DNA of 64,000 nucleotides from Morinoia aosen (Eukaryota; Arthropoda; Malacostraca; Amphipoda; Talitridae). The notes below the pieces were generated by a model. It searched no databases and was not told where the DNA came from. It saw only the letters and a list, made by a program, of their open reading frames with translations. The stretch lies in contig CM059562.1 of NCBI GenBank assembly GCA_030386875.1, positions 63,176,201 through 63,240,200 of the forward strand, written 5' to 3'. The position numbers and the translations under genes were made by a program. Positions 35,150 through 47,910 of the stretch are shown in pieces. Within the stretch, counting starts at the first letter, position 1. The number at the start of each line of letters is the position of its first letter.

Positions 35150-36350
35150 AACTGTGGTCAGGCGCATTCCAATGGTACGAGTGGGTTGCTCTAACATGAG
35201 TGTAGGCCTGAATGTTTACATTCAACATAGAGTTAGGTGGCGTGTAAGCGAAGCAGGCACTCGAGCTGGGTTAGTGTTGTGCTTGGTAAGCAGACCTCGA
35301 GAGCTCGAACAAGAAGTGCGGTGTTGTGTTACCACAAAGGCAAAATTTGTTGACCATAAGGCCCGGCCTAGGGGTAGAGGGTAGAGGATAGAGGGGAGAG
35401 TCGTGGGAAAGCTTTCTCACCAACGGGTTTGACTTCAAGATCAACTCGTAAAAATATGGGCGGGAAAATTCGTGTTCTGCTCACAGCGAATAGGAGGCGT
35501 ACACCCTCGAAACAGCCAATAGGACAGAGCAAGCGAGTGTTTGGAGGTGCAAGAGTAGTACCATTGGTCATGATTGGAAAGAGGGTAGCCCCAAAAGAAC
35601 ACTTTGGCGAGAACGGAAAAACAAGAGTCATTTAGTTTTTGCGAGCATCTCGATAAGGTTCGTCGTGGCTAGGCATTATTATACTTAAAGTGTTATACTC
35701 TGCGTCGTGAATAGGTGTTAAATTAAATGTTATACTCTGGAAAATAAGTGAGAAGCGAAACCTGTTGAGATATATTTTTCTTGAATCAACAAATTAAAAG
35801 TTACATTTTTGCTTGTGCAGAGGGAAGAAGATCCCGTACCGGGGAGGTTGTTTAAATTAAAATTTTGATAACGTCGTCAGGGCGGGTAAGGCTCGTGCTT
35901 TTGTTACGATAGATACCGCTGGAAACGATAGGTTCATACAACGTATAAGAGAATTGGAGCAGTTGAATTAAAATGTGAAATATGTGCATATATATGTATG
36001 AGAAAATTGTAGAATTAAAGTAATTGTCAAAAATTTTGTTGCTCCACAGGAGGGCGGTTTTCTCCTATTGATTGCAAGCACGACTTCTTCATAAAACGTC
36101 CAAAGACAGTATATGCACCGTGTAAGAAACAGGGATTGAACTGAAGCTGCTCTTGGTTGAAAGAACTAGTGAACCGAGGTCAAATAGCCATCCATTGTGC
36201 CGTTGGGATGCGCCAACCTGACAGTCAGGCCTTATTTCATTATATGTGTTCCGTGTGTAATTCACTTGAAGAAATTGACCGGTCAATTAGGCAGAGTAGT
36301 ATTTGTCAATATGTGTTACTCACAGTTCCATTAAATTACGATTAATGCTT
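35150..36350 (+). other. GC-richer region; candidate 5' end of a spliced transcript or decayed gene
   Basis: The 35340-35640 part has CCAAT-type sequences on both strands (GCCAATAGG, CATTGGTCATGATTGG) and an 80-codon basic open frame on the plus strand. Two strong acceptor-like sites follow: TTTTTGCTTGTGCAG ending at about 35820 and TTTTGTTGCTCCACAG ending at 36049. After the second, one plus frame (36052-36345) is open for 98 codons except for a single TGA at 36142-36144, and it contains paired cysteines (IDCKHDFFIKRPKTVYAPC). No family is recognised and no complete exon chain can be built. A promoter with non-coding exons, a decayed gene or chance are all possible. Confidence 0.2.
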
Positions 36351-39300
36351 TGTACCAGAGTGTTCATTATAAAGGATTCCTTAGCATTTTAATGGCGTTT
36401 AAAAAACCCGGTTAACGCTCGCACCACATCTCACCGAGGCAACATAGCGCACTGAAACGCGCTGATGTAAGTCGAGTCAACCATCATCAGTGAGTAACGC
36501 TTTGTTTCTAGTATATGTACTGTAATGTCAATTATTGTCCATGAATTTTTGTGTTGTATATGCATCCCCTGGAGGTGGGCCAATTCCTCAATTCCGAGAG
36601 CCTGATCTTCTTGTTAATGAAATGTTAACAAGAGGAGGCGGGACGTTTTCTCGTGACAAATTCCGCGGCTAAAATTATTTTGGAAACTCACCCGAGGCAA
36701 CTGGTAGTGAATCGCAGCCACCTAAAATTAAAAAAAATGCCGTACTCAAGGGACATCCGCATAGGTTTTATTATGTTCAGGACACACAGACAATTGTGGC
36801 TGAGAAAACGAAATGCACATAGACATTGTAGCGAAGAAAAATTAACAATTTATGTGAAAATTAACGGTGAATAGCCAAAGGAAATAGGCGCATTCACTCA
36901 TAAAAAAATCGGTTATGATTATTGAGTTCATTGTGTTCATAAAAAATATGTTCTATTTAAAGCTAGTAAAAAATATATATTAGCTTTTCTTAGAAGCTCA
37001 CAATAAACTTCAAGCTTCATGGCCATCCCTTATAGCATCTATGACGATTACAAGGTTTTAATAATTATTCGGATCTCAATTTAACGCTCTAAGCCATACG
37101 AGGGCATCAAAGCAACTTTGAAACTCACAACGATCTTTTAAAATCAGCATCAAACAAAGGTCACGAGTATGTCATGATTCAGGACATATGCATAGGATTG
37201 ATGATTATTAGAGAGATAACCTAGTTATGAGCTATTATCTATTTTGACAAATGATTTACGGGCTTCATTTCATTGATCGTTAATTTCAGCGACGCAGTTC
37301 AGCATTGATAAGGTTTCCCAGTATTCTCACATCCGTATTTCCAAAGGATTCACTTGAATCAGTGGACAGGGAAAATATGAAAGTGTTATCTTAGAAGATA
37401 AAGTTAAAAATTTTTCAATTGGTCGTAAATAAAACAAAATATGAATTAAAGCGAAATATGTTCAACACAATTAACTAGAAATGTCATACAAAATTGAACA
37501 CACTATTTTAAATTTGATTGTTAGCCAATTATTTCACACAATGAAAAAGATTAAAAGAAATAATCGGAAATAATTTTACCTCACAACTATGAATGCACTA
37601 GATGCCAACTGAAATCTAAAATTTCTTCAATAGTTTGTGTCCTGTGAGAGAAAGTTTACAGCACTTTTCATTTCAAACCGGTGAGTAAGATTTTTCCTTT
37701 TAAATATAAACTATATTTCTCTCACTGTACGAAAGATGTAACATCGTAGGGCAAAATAGAGCAGGAACATGCTTCCATGGTGAATCTCAATTTTCCTTAC
37801 CTTCATAGCGTTTCTCCAAATTCGAAGTTACGAGTGCATTCATTGAAAACGATCACAATTTCTCATTTATTTCAGATATTCAAGATGAATGAGGACACAA
37901 GAGGGAAAAAAGATCTACTCAAACCTGCAGAATGCAGAACCATCGTGGCAACCAATCTTGAGCTAATATGAGTACGCAGGATAGCTCTGAAAGTGACTGG
38001 CTTCAGCATTTTTCATGGGCTGGGGACTTGAGGATACCTCAAGACTTCCATGCTTCAATCAAAAACACAAGATGTACAGCAGCCACAACGAGCAGTAAAA
38101 TAAATTTTTGAAAGTATGGTGAAATAATTGAAGGAAACGACCGAAGTATCACCTAATCCTATCAAATTGTCAAAAAAGTTTTTAGAAAATGTATATCTAT
38201 TAAGAAAAGCGTTTATCATCGGTGTCTCATTATACACGATGAATATACTAAGAATCTTTCGGACTTGTGTTAAAAACCTCAGTTGACGAGGATGTTCCTT
38301 GGCTTAGCTACGCGAGTCCCAAAAAAGTGCGTTCTATTTGAGAATATAAATTATATGAGTCCGATGTCCACTTCTTCATTCTTGTAATTTTACTCATGCT
38401 TGTTTTTTAAACTCAAAATCTAATGATAGCTATAATATACCCACCCATTTTCTCATTTATGAAGCAAAAAAGATCGAGTATTTCAATTGTCTTTTTTGTT
38501 TGAGAAAGAAATCTTATTGCTTACTTCCGAGTACAGTACCCGAAGTGTCTCGTTTCAGTACCACGGAGCTCAACTGCCGATACCACTCTATACCTGCTCA
38601 GGATCTATCAGCAAATTAACTATGAACTCTAGTTTGAGTAGTTTTATTTGCTGAATTATTTGAGGATATATTATTGAAGTAATCCGTGATCCTTACTACA
38701 AAGTATCTAAGTTTTTTCGAAAGCAGTTTGTTATCGATCTATTCTGAATTTGACCTTCTCGAAGGTTTTCTTACAAATCTGAGACGATACAACCTAAAAA
38801 TATATAAATCTTACGGTTAGAACAAGAAACAATTCCAGAATGATAGTGACATTTCTGACAATAGGAAAAGTGCTCACTCAAAGTACCCAGAAGTGCAGAT
38901 GAGGGTGTGTTCCGAGTAATCTCATGATGCTAACATAGAATGCCAAAGCCATTACCATATTATAGTAATTTTGTCAGAGTGAGACACTGCATGTAGGTCG
39001 GGCCAGCCAATTCATTACGTCCTCACCAAAATTCCATCATAACACGAAGCCTACATCCACATAGCGTTCTAGTGACAAATCTTAGACATGTTCGAACCAA
39101 TCCTCAGCCATCGAAGGTGCCAGATTTTGATGTCGATGGAAGTTCGCCTTTTTATAATTTTTTTCAGTTCTCATTTCAATTCAGTTTTCTGAGAATATTG
39201 TGTACGATGGTTTTTGGGCTTATTTGAATTGGTATCAATATTACTACAGAGAATAGGATCTAAATTCATAGTTATGTATCAGATGACGCCGTTTGTTTGA

Positions 39301-42300
39301 GAACTCTGTTCGTAACTGCCTCGTGGCAGATTCATGACGAGAGAGACAGCATCAATGGTAAGGCTTAGATCTCGACATCATACGCGTATCAAACTCAACG
39401 CTGATAGCATTGAACCGTTCCACCACTTGCATCTGGATGCGGTCGGGAGAAATTCCCGAAATTAATGATGATTGTCATCAAAATGTGGCGTCATACCTCC
39501 TCACTTCAGGTGTAGTCACTAAATCGATGGCATTCCAAAGTTTCATGGTTATTAGATCAGCGTTTCTTTCCCAGTTGTGTTAGACTTGATAACATGTTTG
39601 AGTGCCCTATCTCAATTGATCGTTGTGAGACTTGCGACCGAAATCACTTCACATGTATTTCTGGGGTGAGTTTTATTCGTATCGCAGATTAACGCATCGG
39701 TTTTCTTTTTTCGAGAATCTTCCTGAAGGGTGTAAATTTATAAAGGTTTCCTCTCGTATTTAATGCCTTGTTTGAAATAAATTGCATGAGTCTCTGGGCA
39801 AATGAAAGATAGGATGATAATTATTTTCGCTGCCATGAAAAACTCATAAACTTGCAACCTTGCATGGTACCAATAAACTCTTAAACATTGGAACAGATTC
39901 TCAGTCACAGAAAGATAATATTCGTCAAAATCGCTCATGAAAAATTGAAATTGACGTTGCTTTAAGAGTATTCCGCTAAATTAAAGACCGGCCGATTGAA
40001 TTCAAATATGAAGTCTTGAGATCGATTTATGATGCTCTCAAATGGTGCAAAAAAGGTAACGATAACTAATTATTATTTAGGGAGAAGACAAATAAAACCA
40101 TGGCACTATGATATTTACATGACAATTAGCTCGAAAACACAGTTAAATGAAATGAGAAATACGAATAATATAAGAGCGTATTATATAAATCATTCGATAA
40201 AAGAATTGCGATGATGATCTTACAATGATGAGCAACAGTAGAGCGAAAATAACACTAAGTAGGTAGAATCATACGATATGTTTTTGTTCACACGTTGGCA
40301 TAGTTAGGCAAATTCCAATACGCTTTCTAATAGTCCAACATCCGATTGGTTTCAAAATCATTTCCACAAATTGCACGATCAATGGCAAGGAGAGGGTCGC
40401 TAATACTGCTTTGGGAACTACAGGTCTCAGCCCTACCTGTAAAGGCAGAAATCCCTTTGAGTTCTGCTACGCATGTCGCAAAATGGCGAATAGCCTCCTT
40501 ATTGACTACACGTATGTACATTTATATGCAGCTCAGCGTTTAAAACAGTCAAGCATCCTGGCAGTATTGAAGGAAAACTACTAACATTAAGTTATTGCGC
40601 CAAAATTATTCTAAACTTAAATTATATAGATAGTTGTTTAACGAGAGTATTAGGTTCTAAAAGAACAAACTTATTTCAAGACGCTAATAAACCTAACTCT
40701 GATAAGTGCAATAATTTCAAGGAACGGAAAACTGAACAGTTTTTCCCAAGAGATTAGGATCAATTTTTTACGAGAAATGTTTTCAGCCAGGCCAACTTGA
40801 AACGAATTTCAGAAGAAATAAGGAAGCTAAAGGAAGCTACTAAATATAGGAGACGCTTGATGTTGACATCTATGACTCAATCATATTGAATTTTATACTC
40901 AGAGTAACTTTTATTGATGAACAGATTTGTCCAAAAACTATCAGTCCGTTGAACCTATAAATTCCAAAAAATTAGTTTGGTTTCAGATTCTTCTTTACTA
41001 GTGAATGTTATTGAAATGTACACACATATGAAAAAAAAATGTAGACTTCTTGAACGGCAAGCATCATTCGATAACATTCACGCATGAATATGATGTACTT
41101 GATATCAAACGTAATATTCTGGACACATGTGTTCAAAAGACTGATCATTCTTCCAAAACTATTATGTTCCGTGGGACAACTAACACAGGATCGGTAATGA
41201 ACTATACCAAAACCATAAATTGGAATTTTAAGTGTAATCTAATATCGGGTTTTGTAGATATAGCTTGCAATATTAATTCATTCATGGTGTGTCGTTTTGC
41301 AAACCCACTGAAATATTCATGTTCATATTTTTGTGAAGATTTTTTTCCACTGGGTGAAATACATTTCGTAAGAGAATTGATCTCAACTGATTGAAAAATT
41401 CTGAATTCAAATATTCCAGATAAAAAACGTTTCATTAACTCCTGTCAGGTTCGTCGACTTTTCAAATTCACTGCCTCTAAAGAACTTAAAAATGTCAGGT
41501 CAAAGTGTTATTTAGATATTGAACAGAGAATATTTTTTTTGTGATTTAAAGCAGCTGTACTTTATAAAACTACACTTCTGCCAATGCAGTTTTTGGCATG
41601 TGGTTTTCGTCTTAGTAGATTACCTTGTTCCTATATTGGTAGTTTTTCCTTCTTAAGTGATAAGATGCCTGAGCTTCTACGAAGTAGGGTTGTTTATAAA
41701 TACGCGCAGTTGTTGTAATTCTGCATATTACTAGGAAGATATTTTCCATTTTGTGAAAAGAGTTGCAGAAAACAGAGGAGTTTTTGTTTGCAACGTTAGA
41801 GCATTTCCAAGGAGTTCACAAAGCCGTATTAGCTATTACATCCCTGCAACTGACCACCTAATATGTGATAATAATTTAAATATTAACAGTCATAACAATA
41901 GTTTTACTACTAGAAAGCGTTTCATTTCTCAAATTAAAGGAGTTGCGAATGTAACAAACTTATCTTCACTTCTATAATGTTTACCTGAGGACTTTCCACA
42001 TATTAGTATTTTCAAGGCAAATTTCAGGAGTTTTTGGAGTGAAGGTCATGCAAATACTTGATTGGGTTACATCCGTAATAGAAAGGTCTCTTGCACTTGT
42101 ACTGAAAGTTATCTCGTCTTGTGTGAACAGAATGTTAATCAATCGGTTTTCCCAACTAGGTTTTGATTCATCAATGTTATTTCACAAATGGAGAAACGAA
42201 CAGATTCAAATAGCAGTCAATTTTGCTACTTCACGTTATTCAATGAACAACTTTCCAGCAGTACATTGCATTATTCCCAATCGAGTCTCCATTATCACTG

Positions 42301-45300
42301 AACATTACGGAATTCATTCATGCGTGGGCAAATTCGAGGCTATAACCGGCAAATGTTGTCGGGGGCCACTAGTTTATTGGATATAAATATCCTTCCAGCG
42401 AGAGCTCTGATGCGAGGTCGTGTTTCAACGGGTTCACATGAGCAAGATGGCATTAACTATAATGTGTTTGGAATGCAGAGTGCAGTTTGATGAAAATGTT
42501 GAGCTATGTTCTCTCTAGAGTATGTAAACGATGCTATGCTTCTGCACAGGATTTTCAACCATCCGTGCCAGTGTCGCTTGCCTATGAGTATTTGTAACTT
42601 TATTTTTGGAATGATTGAGGCCTATATACTTTATCTCAACAAAATCTGAATTGCAAAACAAGAGACAGAGCACAGACTTCAGAAGTGTGATACAATCTTT
42701 TCTTCTAAATTTAATTTTGAATTGAAATTAAAATGGGTTCACATCCCTTTCTTTGTTCATACCTGTAATTTTTCGGATAATAATAAATGATAGGTTTAAT
42801 ATCTTTGGGTACAACCTGCTTAAGTGAATACTTGCAATGATGTACCACCATTTGTGAAACACTACATAACTATGCTCAAAGGTTTTTTTTTTAACATCTA
42901 GCTTTAAGAAATATACTACACTAGGGTTAAGCACTCAAGTGTTTCAAGCTTTAGAAGGCAAATGAATACGGACAGAGGTTGGACTTAGAAAGCTCACGCA
43001 AGCTACTTGTGTCTTTGCTTTAACCATAGGATGGGGCGCAAACCCTCATCAACGGTACTGAGAGCTGCAAAATGTACCAACGAGGGATGTGAATTACGTA
43101 CAGTGACAGACTTTTTTATAAGTTTTATTCAAATCTGGTTGAAATTGAACAATGTCATACGCGACATAACTTTCTTAGAAAACCACCATAGCCGCGCAAG
43201 TACCTTCTTCAGCATTGTTCAAATGTGCAGTTACTAGAATAGCCTTCAGGGGATTAAGTACAGTTGTTTTAATGTTTTCGAGTGTCTCGAGAAGAGGTCT
43301 TGTGAGCTTTTTTTCAGTTTTGGGGAGTGAAAACTTACATAGACCCAAGTCATGTGAATGAGGAAGCTGAGAATTCAAAAAACCTTTGAAATCACGAAAA
43401 ACTCTTTTATTACAATCGTCATTGGCCTTCGTGCACGCCTCTGATGTCTCATATCCTCATTCATCTGTTTAAATTTGACGAACAAAGATGTGAGTCATAT
43501 TCGACTTTCCTCCGATTGTTTTCCCGGTCAACCGATGATCTGAATGAAAAACTTTCAGATTTAGCTAACCTTTTGAACAGTTTTCTCAAAGATAATTTCT
43601 CCAGATGTGCACTTGACCTTCGATTGACTCTTTTTTTCATCTGAGAATGCCTTAATTAAATCCACGAAAAATCTAGACCTTCTTACACTACTCCTGTTGG
43701 CTTACGGAAATTAAATTAAATTTTCATTGTCTTTCGCGATTGACTGATAGCTCCCAGGAAGCTTAAACTATACCAAAGTCTGAAGTAAAACATATTGGAT
43801 GACCGCTTCTGGGAATAATATTGATGTCAGTCGCTTTCGAAACGATCTGAAGAAAAAAAGTTTCTCAAAAAAAAAATTCCTATGAACGACCAACTGACTA
43901 ATAAATTAAATTTGCACAGGAAGCGAGGGCTTGTTATCCTAAACTAGTTATTTATTTCTTCAAAGTCCTGCTTCTCCAGTGTTGACAAGTCGAATTCTAC
44001 GATGTTAATTTCGTTGCTTAGTTTACAAGTACACACCTCTTACATGGTATACAAACTAGAGGTATCACTCGAGAAATAAATGCAGTTCATAAAGTGTTTT
44101 CTCGCCAGATCTAAATGACTGAATCTTCTTATCAGCGACTGCTCATTTACGAGCTGTTTGAGAATGCCATAGTCTTTCAAGCGTTCATACACATATTTTA
44201 ACTGCTTCAAACACGTTTACACAATATTCATATTTCGACCCTTATGTCTTTTTTGCTTCACTGATTTAACTTGATGTTACAATTTAGTAATTAATATTTA
44301 CTCGAATTTATTCTTCACATTTATAGTTTTCGAATAATTGAAGAAATGTAATATTTCATTATATGTATCAGTGGTTTGAACGAACGTCCCACCTCCAATT
44401 TATCAGAGTGTAGGAGTATGTAGTTTCATATCACAGGTATTTGTGAACTTACTTCCTTTATTATTCGCACACGTAGCGCTATGAAAGAGGTTACGACTCT
44501 ATGGTTTTTATAAATCATACATCTTCCAATTAAGTCAAATACTAAGAAATAATTTTCAATCTCCCACTAGTTATGTTGATGGTGTATTGCATACTAATAG
44601 ACTATAAACAAAAAGAAGTTAAAAAGAGTATCAGCTTGGAAAATTATTGCCTTCGGGAACATTGAAATACCTTTAAACAGTTTTGAAAAGAAATTTGAAT
44701 ACGGTGTGAGCAAAGCTTAAAATGAAGTCTTTTCGTTATGGTATGAGATGAACATGGAAAACTAAAAGCCTGTGAATTCTAGAAATAAAAGACGACGGTA
44801 ATGTGGGTTGATTAACCAGCTTGTTGATTAGAACAAAATAAGATTAGGAGGTTATGCAAAAAGTACGGTACAAGTAAGCAGGACGTTGAATGAATAAAAA
44901 TTGTGCTTATCGCATGTAGTAGCGAGGAGATTCTATTGTACATAGATACTCAAACTTTCTCAAGACCTCACAATTCCTCACAGTAATGCAAATGAAGATC
45001 GATGATAACCCCACCAAGGGCTTCAGCACATAGGCCGAGAAGATGAAAGTCGGTTCCGGCTAATTAAGAACGTAGTGCACCTCGACCTTAGGTATCATTC
45101 CAACAAGCGCCGTTGGGGTTGTATTCTCGCAGCCCAAGCAAAGAGAGCCCATGATCCGGTGTGATCATCTGCCCTTCTAAAAGTTTTAACTCTTATTCTA
45201 GAGAGTAACTTGAGTTGCAGGTTGAAACATGTGAGTAACTATTATCTTTAAAACAAAAACTAATCTGTGCGAACGAATAAAGATGAAATTTGCCTCCCTT

Positions 45301-46800
45301 CCAGTTAAGGAGAACACATACCTGTAGGAAGTTCCGTGGCAAGCAGACCGCGATTTTTGAGTCGAACATCATCACGAATACACTATTTTCAAGTTTATGA
45401 AAATGAACTTAAGCTTAGAGAGTTATCAGAGTTTCATTTTCTATGTTGTAGCACTGAATTTTCCGAGTTGGCTCGATATGTGAGGTCGCTGAACAAGACT
45501 CCGGCGTGAGACTCACCACAAACAACATGCATGAGTGCATGAACGATACGAAAAGACGATATCTATGAAGCGGCACAAATTTATTTCTGCTAGAGCAGGA
45601 TGGAATTAGGCAAGCTGGCCTGTTGGAATGGGTACGATATCATTGCTCCTACTCCCAGCGAATTAGCTGGCGGAAACTAAAAAATTGCACTTATAAGAAA
45701 AATACTTTAAAAACAGCACAAAGCATTAGCTGCGTCCTAGTAATGCTCACAGTAGTTTGATAGAAAACTTACAAAATCGGTTTAATTCAGTGATTAATTA
45801 CAGGTGCACATAAAAGTTAACGTAGTTTGCCTTAAAGTCAGGAATATGACATGCTGTGTAATTTGTGCCACAGTGAAACCAGAGAACAAGAAATTAAGAA
45901 TCATTTATTTTTACCCAAGGAGAGCAAAAGTCGTATTATTAAAGGGAAAGTCCTCCCAGAAAGGGGAAATTTTTAGAGATTTTGGTTCTAGCTGCTATAG
46001 GAAGTATTAGATGTCAGGTACATCCTGTGAAAAAATGAGCTTCGTACGTTCGCTCGTTCGCCCGCTACGAGGGTTTGAATTCGAAGGAGAGCAAAGGTCG
46101 TGTTATTAATGTTCATATCCGTTTTCTCACAACTACACGAAGGTTACGTGATATGACTCGTGTTACATTACTGGATTTTACTCTCCGATTCCCTGTGTCT
46201 CAAAAAAAAGCAGATTTTTGCTTGTTTAAACATTGTATATATTCAGCGAGTACTACAATACGTATTTTATAAGCCGTTGATAACTACAACGTCATTTGAG
46301 TAGTATATTGGAGAAATTTATTAGTAAATTCAGAATGTTAACATCAACGTTTTTGCATTCACGTTTTTATCACATCCTCTGCAATTAAACTGGCACTAGC
46401 ATCAGGTCGTCATTAGCTTCAGAAACAGGAAGTGGTCTTCAAACATAACATCAGGGTACAAAAATCTACACAGAAATATAAAGAGCTAAGGTTGTTTCCG
46501 GAAGAAGACCCCGGGGTTTTCTAGGAAGTCAACGATTTCAATTGAGAAGACTTCACGATGCAACTTTAAGCGTTCAATATTATGCAACATGCCACTAATT
46601 TTAAGCAAACTTATATTCAAAATGGCTGAAAAAAGTTTGCGTCGATCAGAAATTTATTAGTATACGATTAGATTACTTTTAGCTAAGATTCAAGCAATTG
46701 TTCTACCTGGAGTTTGTTCTCAGAGGTTCTAGATTCTCAGCAGCTCTATCTTTTATATTAATTGAAGTAGCCTGTTCCCAAAGCAGTCATTATTATTACT
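36350..46800. other. Long AT-rich stretch without recognisable genes
   Basis: About 10 kb in which I find no coding signature, RNA gene or classifiable mobile element. Frames of 114-115 codons at 41050-41394 and 42039-42386 have background codon use and no family resemblance. Noted structures are a 9-bp-stem hairpin at 36609-36633, a good donor-like GTAAGT at about 36463, and a short direct duplication (AAGGAGAGCAAAAGTCGT at about 45915, repeated with changes at about 46083). Confidence 0.4.
36609..36633. other. 9-bp perfect hairpin
   Basis: Arms TCTTGTTAA and TTAACAAGA flank the 7-base loop TGAAATG. A purine-rich GAGGAGGCGGGA with an E2F-like GGCGGGA follows immediately. There is no run of T after it, and its role is unknown. 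Confidence 0.5.
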
Positions 46801-46804
46801 AGTT

Positions 46805-47165
46805 CAACCCGTTTAATATGAAATAAGAAAGAAGGCTAAATGAAAGAAAGGCAGTAAAAAATAAAAAATTCAATCTCTCAAGAGTTGATGAATCACTACG
46901 CTCATCGCACACTTTCGGCTGGCATCGGACAGACAGAGAGACAGGCGGAAACGGCTCTTATTATAGTGTAGACTAGTCCACCCCCCTTTATTTGAAATAA
47001 AAAAGAGGGCAAAATGGGGAAAGGAAGTAAGAAATTAAAAAACAATCTCTCGAGAGTTGATGAGGCCGCGTGAACACGGTCCGTCAAAATATATAGGGCT
47101 GGAGCTTGTACCACAGATACGCTCATCACACACTTTCGGCTGGCTTATCTTATTATAGTATAGAT
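46805..47165. repeat. Diverged tandem duplication, two units of about 175 bp
   Basis: Unit 1 (about 46805-46978) and unit 2 (about 46985-47165) share, in order, a GAAATAA.AAAGA(A/G)GGC block, AATCTCTC(A/G)AGAGTTGATGA, ACGCTCATC(G/A)CACACTTTCGG and TCTTATTATAGT(G/A)TAGA. Unit 1 has an extra ACAGACAGAGAGACAGGCGG stretch; unit 2 has an extra GC-richer stretch (about 47062-47110). The ends in TTATTATAGTATAGATT-like sequence suggest a mobile-element 3' end, but I cannot classify it. Confidence 0.75.
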
Positions 47166-47628
47166 TTTAAGGAGCGAAATGTAACGCAAGTTTCTCTCAA
47201 GCTCATCCAATAATTTTTTAATTAGGTTCATATAAAAAGATTGCGGTGGGTAGTTCATGGGCTCACACGCTCCTTCATTCACAAAAAAAAAAAATTAGCC
47301 GTGTGGATGCGAGAACTGAGCACTGCCAAGCTGAAAGATTCCATTGTCACCAGGAGAATAAAATTCCATGGGAGGATCGTCATGGTCAAAAAGTACTTGC
47401 AAATAGACCTTCAAAGATCATTTTGCTATTGCAGAACGTGGCAGATCCATGACCATCCTAGCAAAAACAACTCTAAAGCATTGCACTGTCTGCTGTTGCC
47501 TGAGCAGTTAGAGCGATGTCAAATTAATTCTAAACTCCATTTGCCTGACACCACTCCCTAACACGCCCATCGTTGCAAAATTGAGTGAATTTTTCAACTC
47601 ATGTGAACTTAATATATGCTTTCAAACC

Positions 47629-47910
47629 TCACCGGTCAAAAGCCGATGTTTTCGAATGAATAACCAACTGCTTAACCGATCTGCTGCGGAGACTAATGGT
47701 TTCCTGATAGATTTGCATTAGCCTAAATTCATTTTCTTCAACTCTAGACGAACAGTCATTAGAGAAATTATAATTAAACCATCCCAAAATCCTCTGGTTA
47801 TCATTCGTTTCGTTCAAAGCCGACTTTTTTTCACCAATGTCTTTAAAGAGTCCCTCTATTCGGGATGTTAAGCTTTCCACAATCTCCACGAGATAAACTG
47901 GGTTCTCCAT
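47629..47910 (-). CDS. Candidate coding exon, protein not recognised
   Basis: The minus-strand frame runs 93 codons from ATG at 47910, in a good start context (GAAATGG). An upstream in-frame TAG lies 18 bases before. The last codons run into a splice-donor-like CCG|GTGAGG with GT at 47632-47631, and the apparent stop TGA lies inside that donor, the pattern expected of a first coding exon. The peptide begins MENPVYLVEIVESLTSRIEG and is charged and largely helical in character, with no signal peptide or membrane segment. I do not recognise a family and found no partner exon. A chance frame remains quite possible. Confidence 0.25.
   Translation of the reverse strand: MENPVYLVEIVESLTSRIEGLFKDIGEKKSALNETNDNQRILGWFNYNFSNDCSSRVEENEFRLMQIYQETISLRSRSVKQLVIHSKTSAFDR

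Noticed and set aside
36142-36144. TGA as a selenocysteine codon
   Set aside because: There is no recognised selenoprotein family and no insertion element seen; a chance or decayed frame is simpler.
41050-42386. Frames of 114 and 115 codons as genes
   Set aside because: Background codon use, no family resemblance and no splice or start context. Such lengths are expected by chance in 64 kb.
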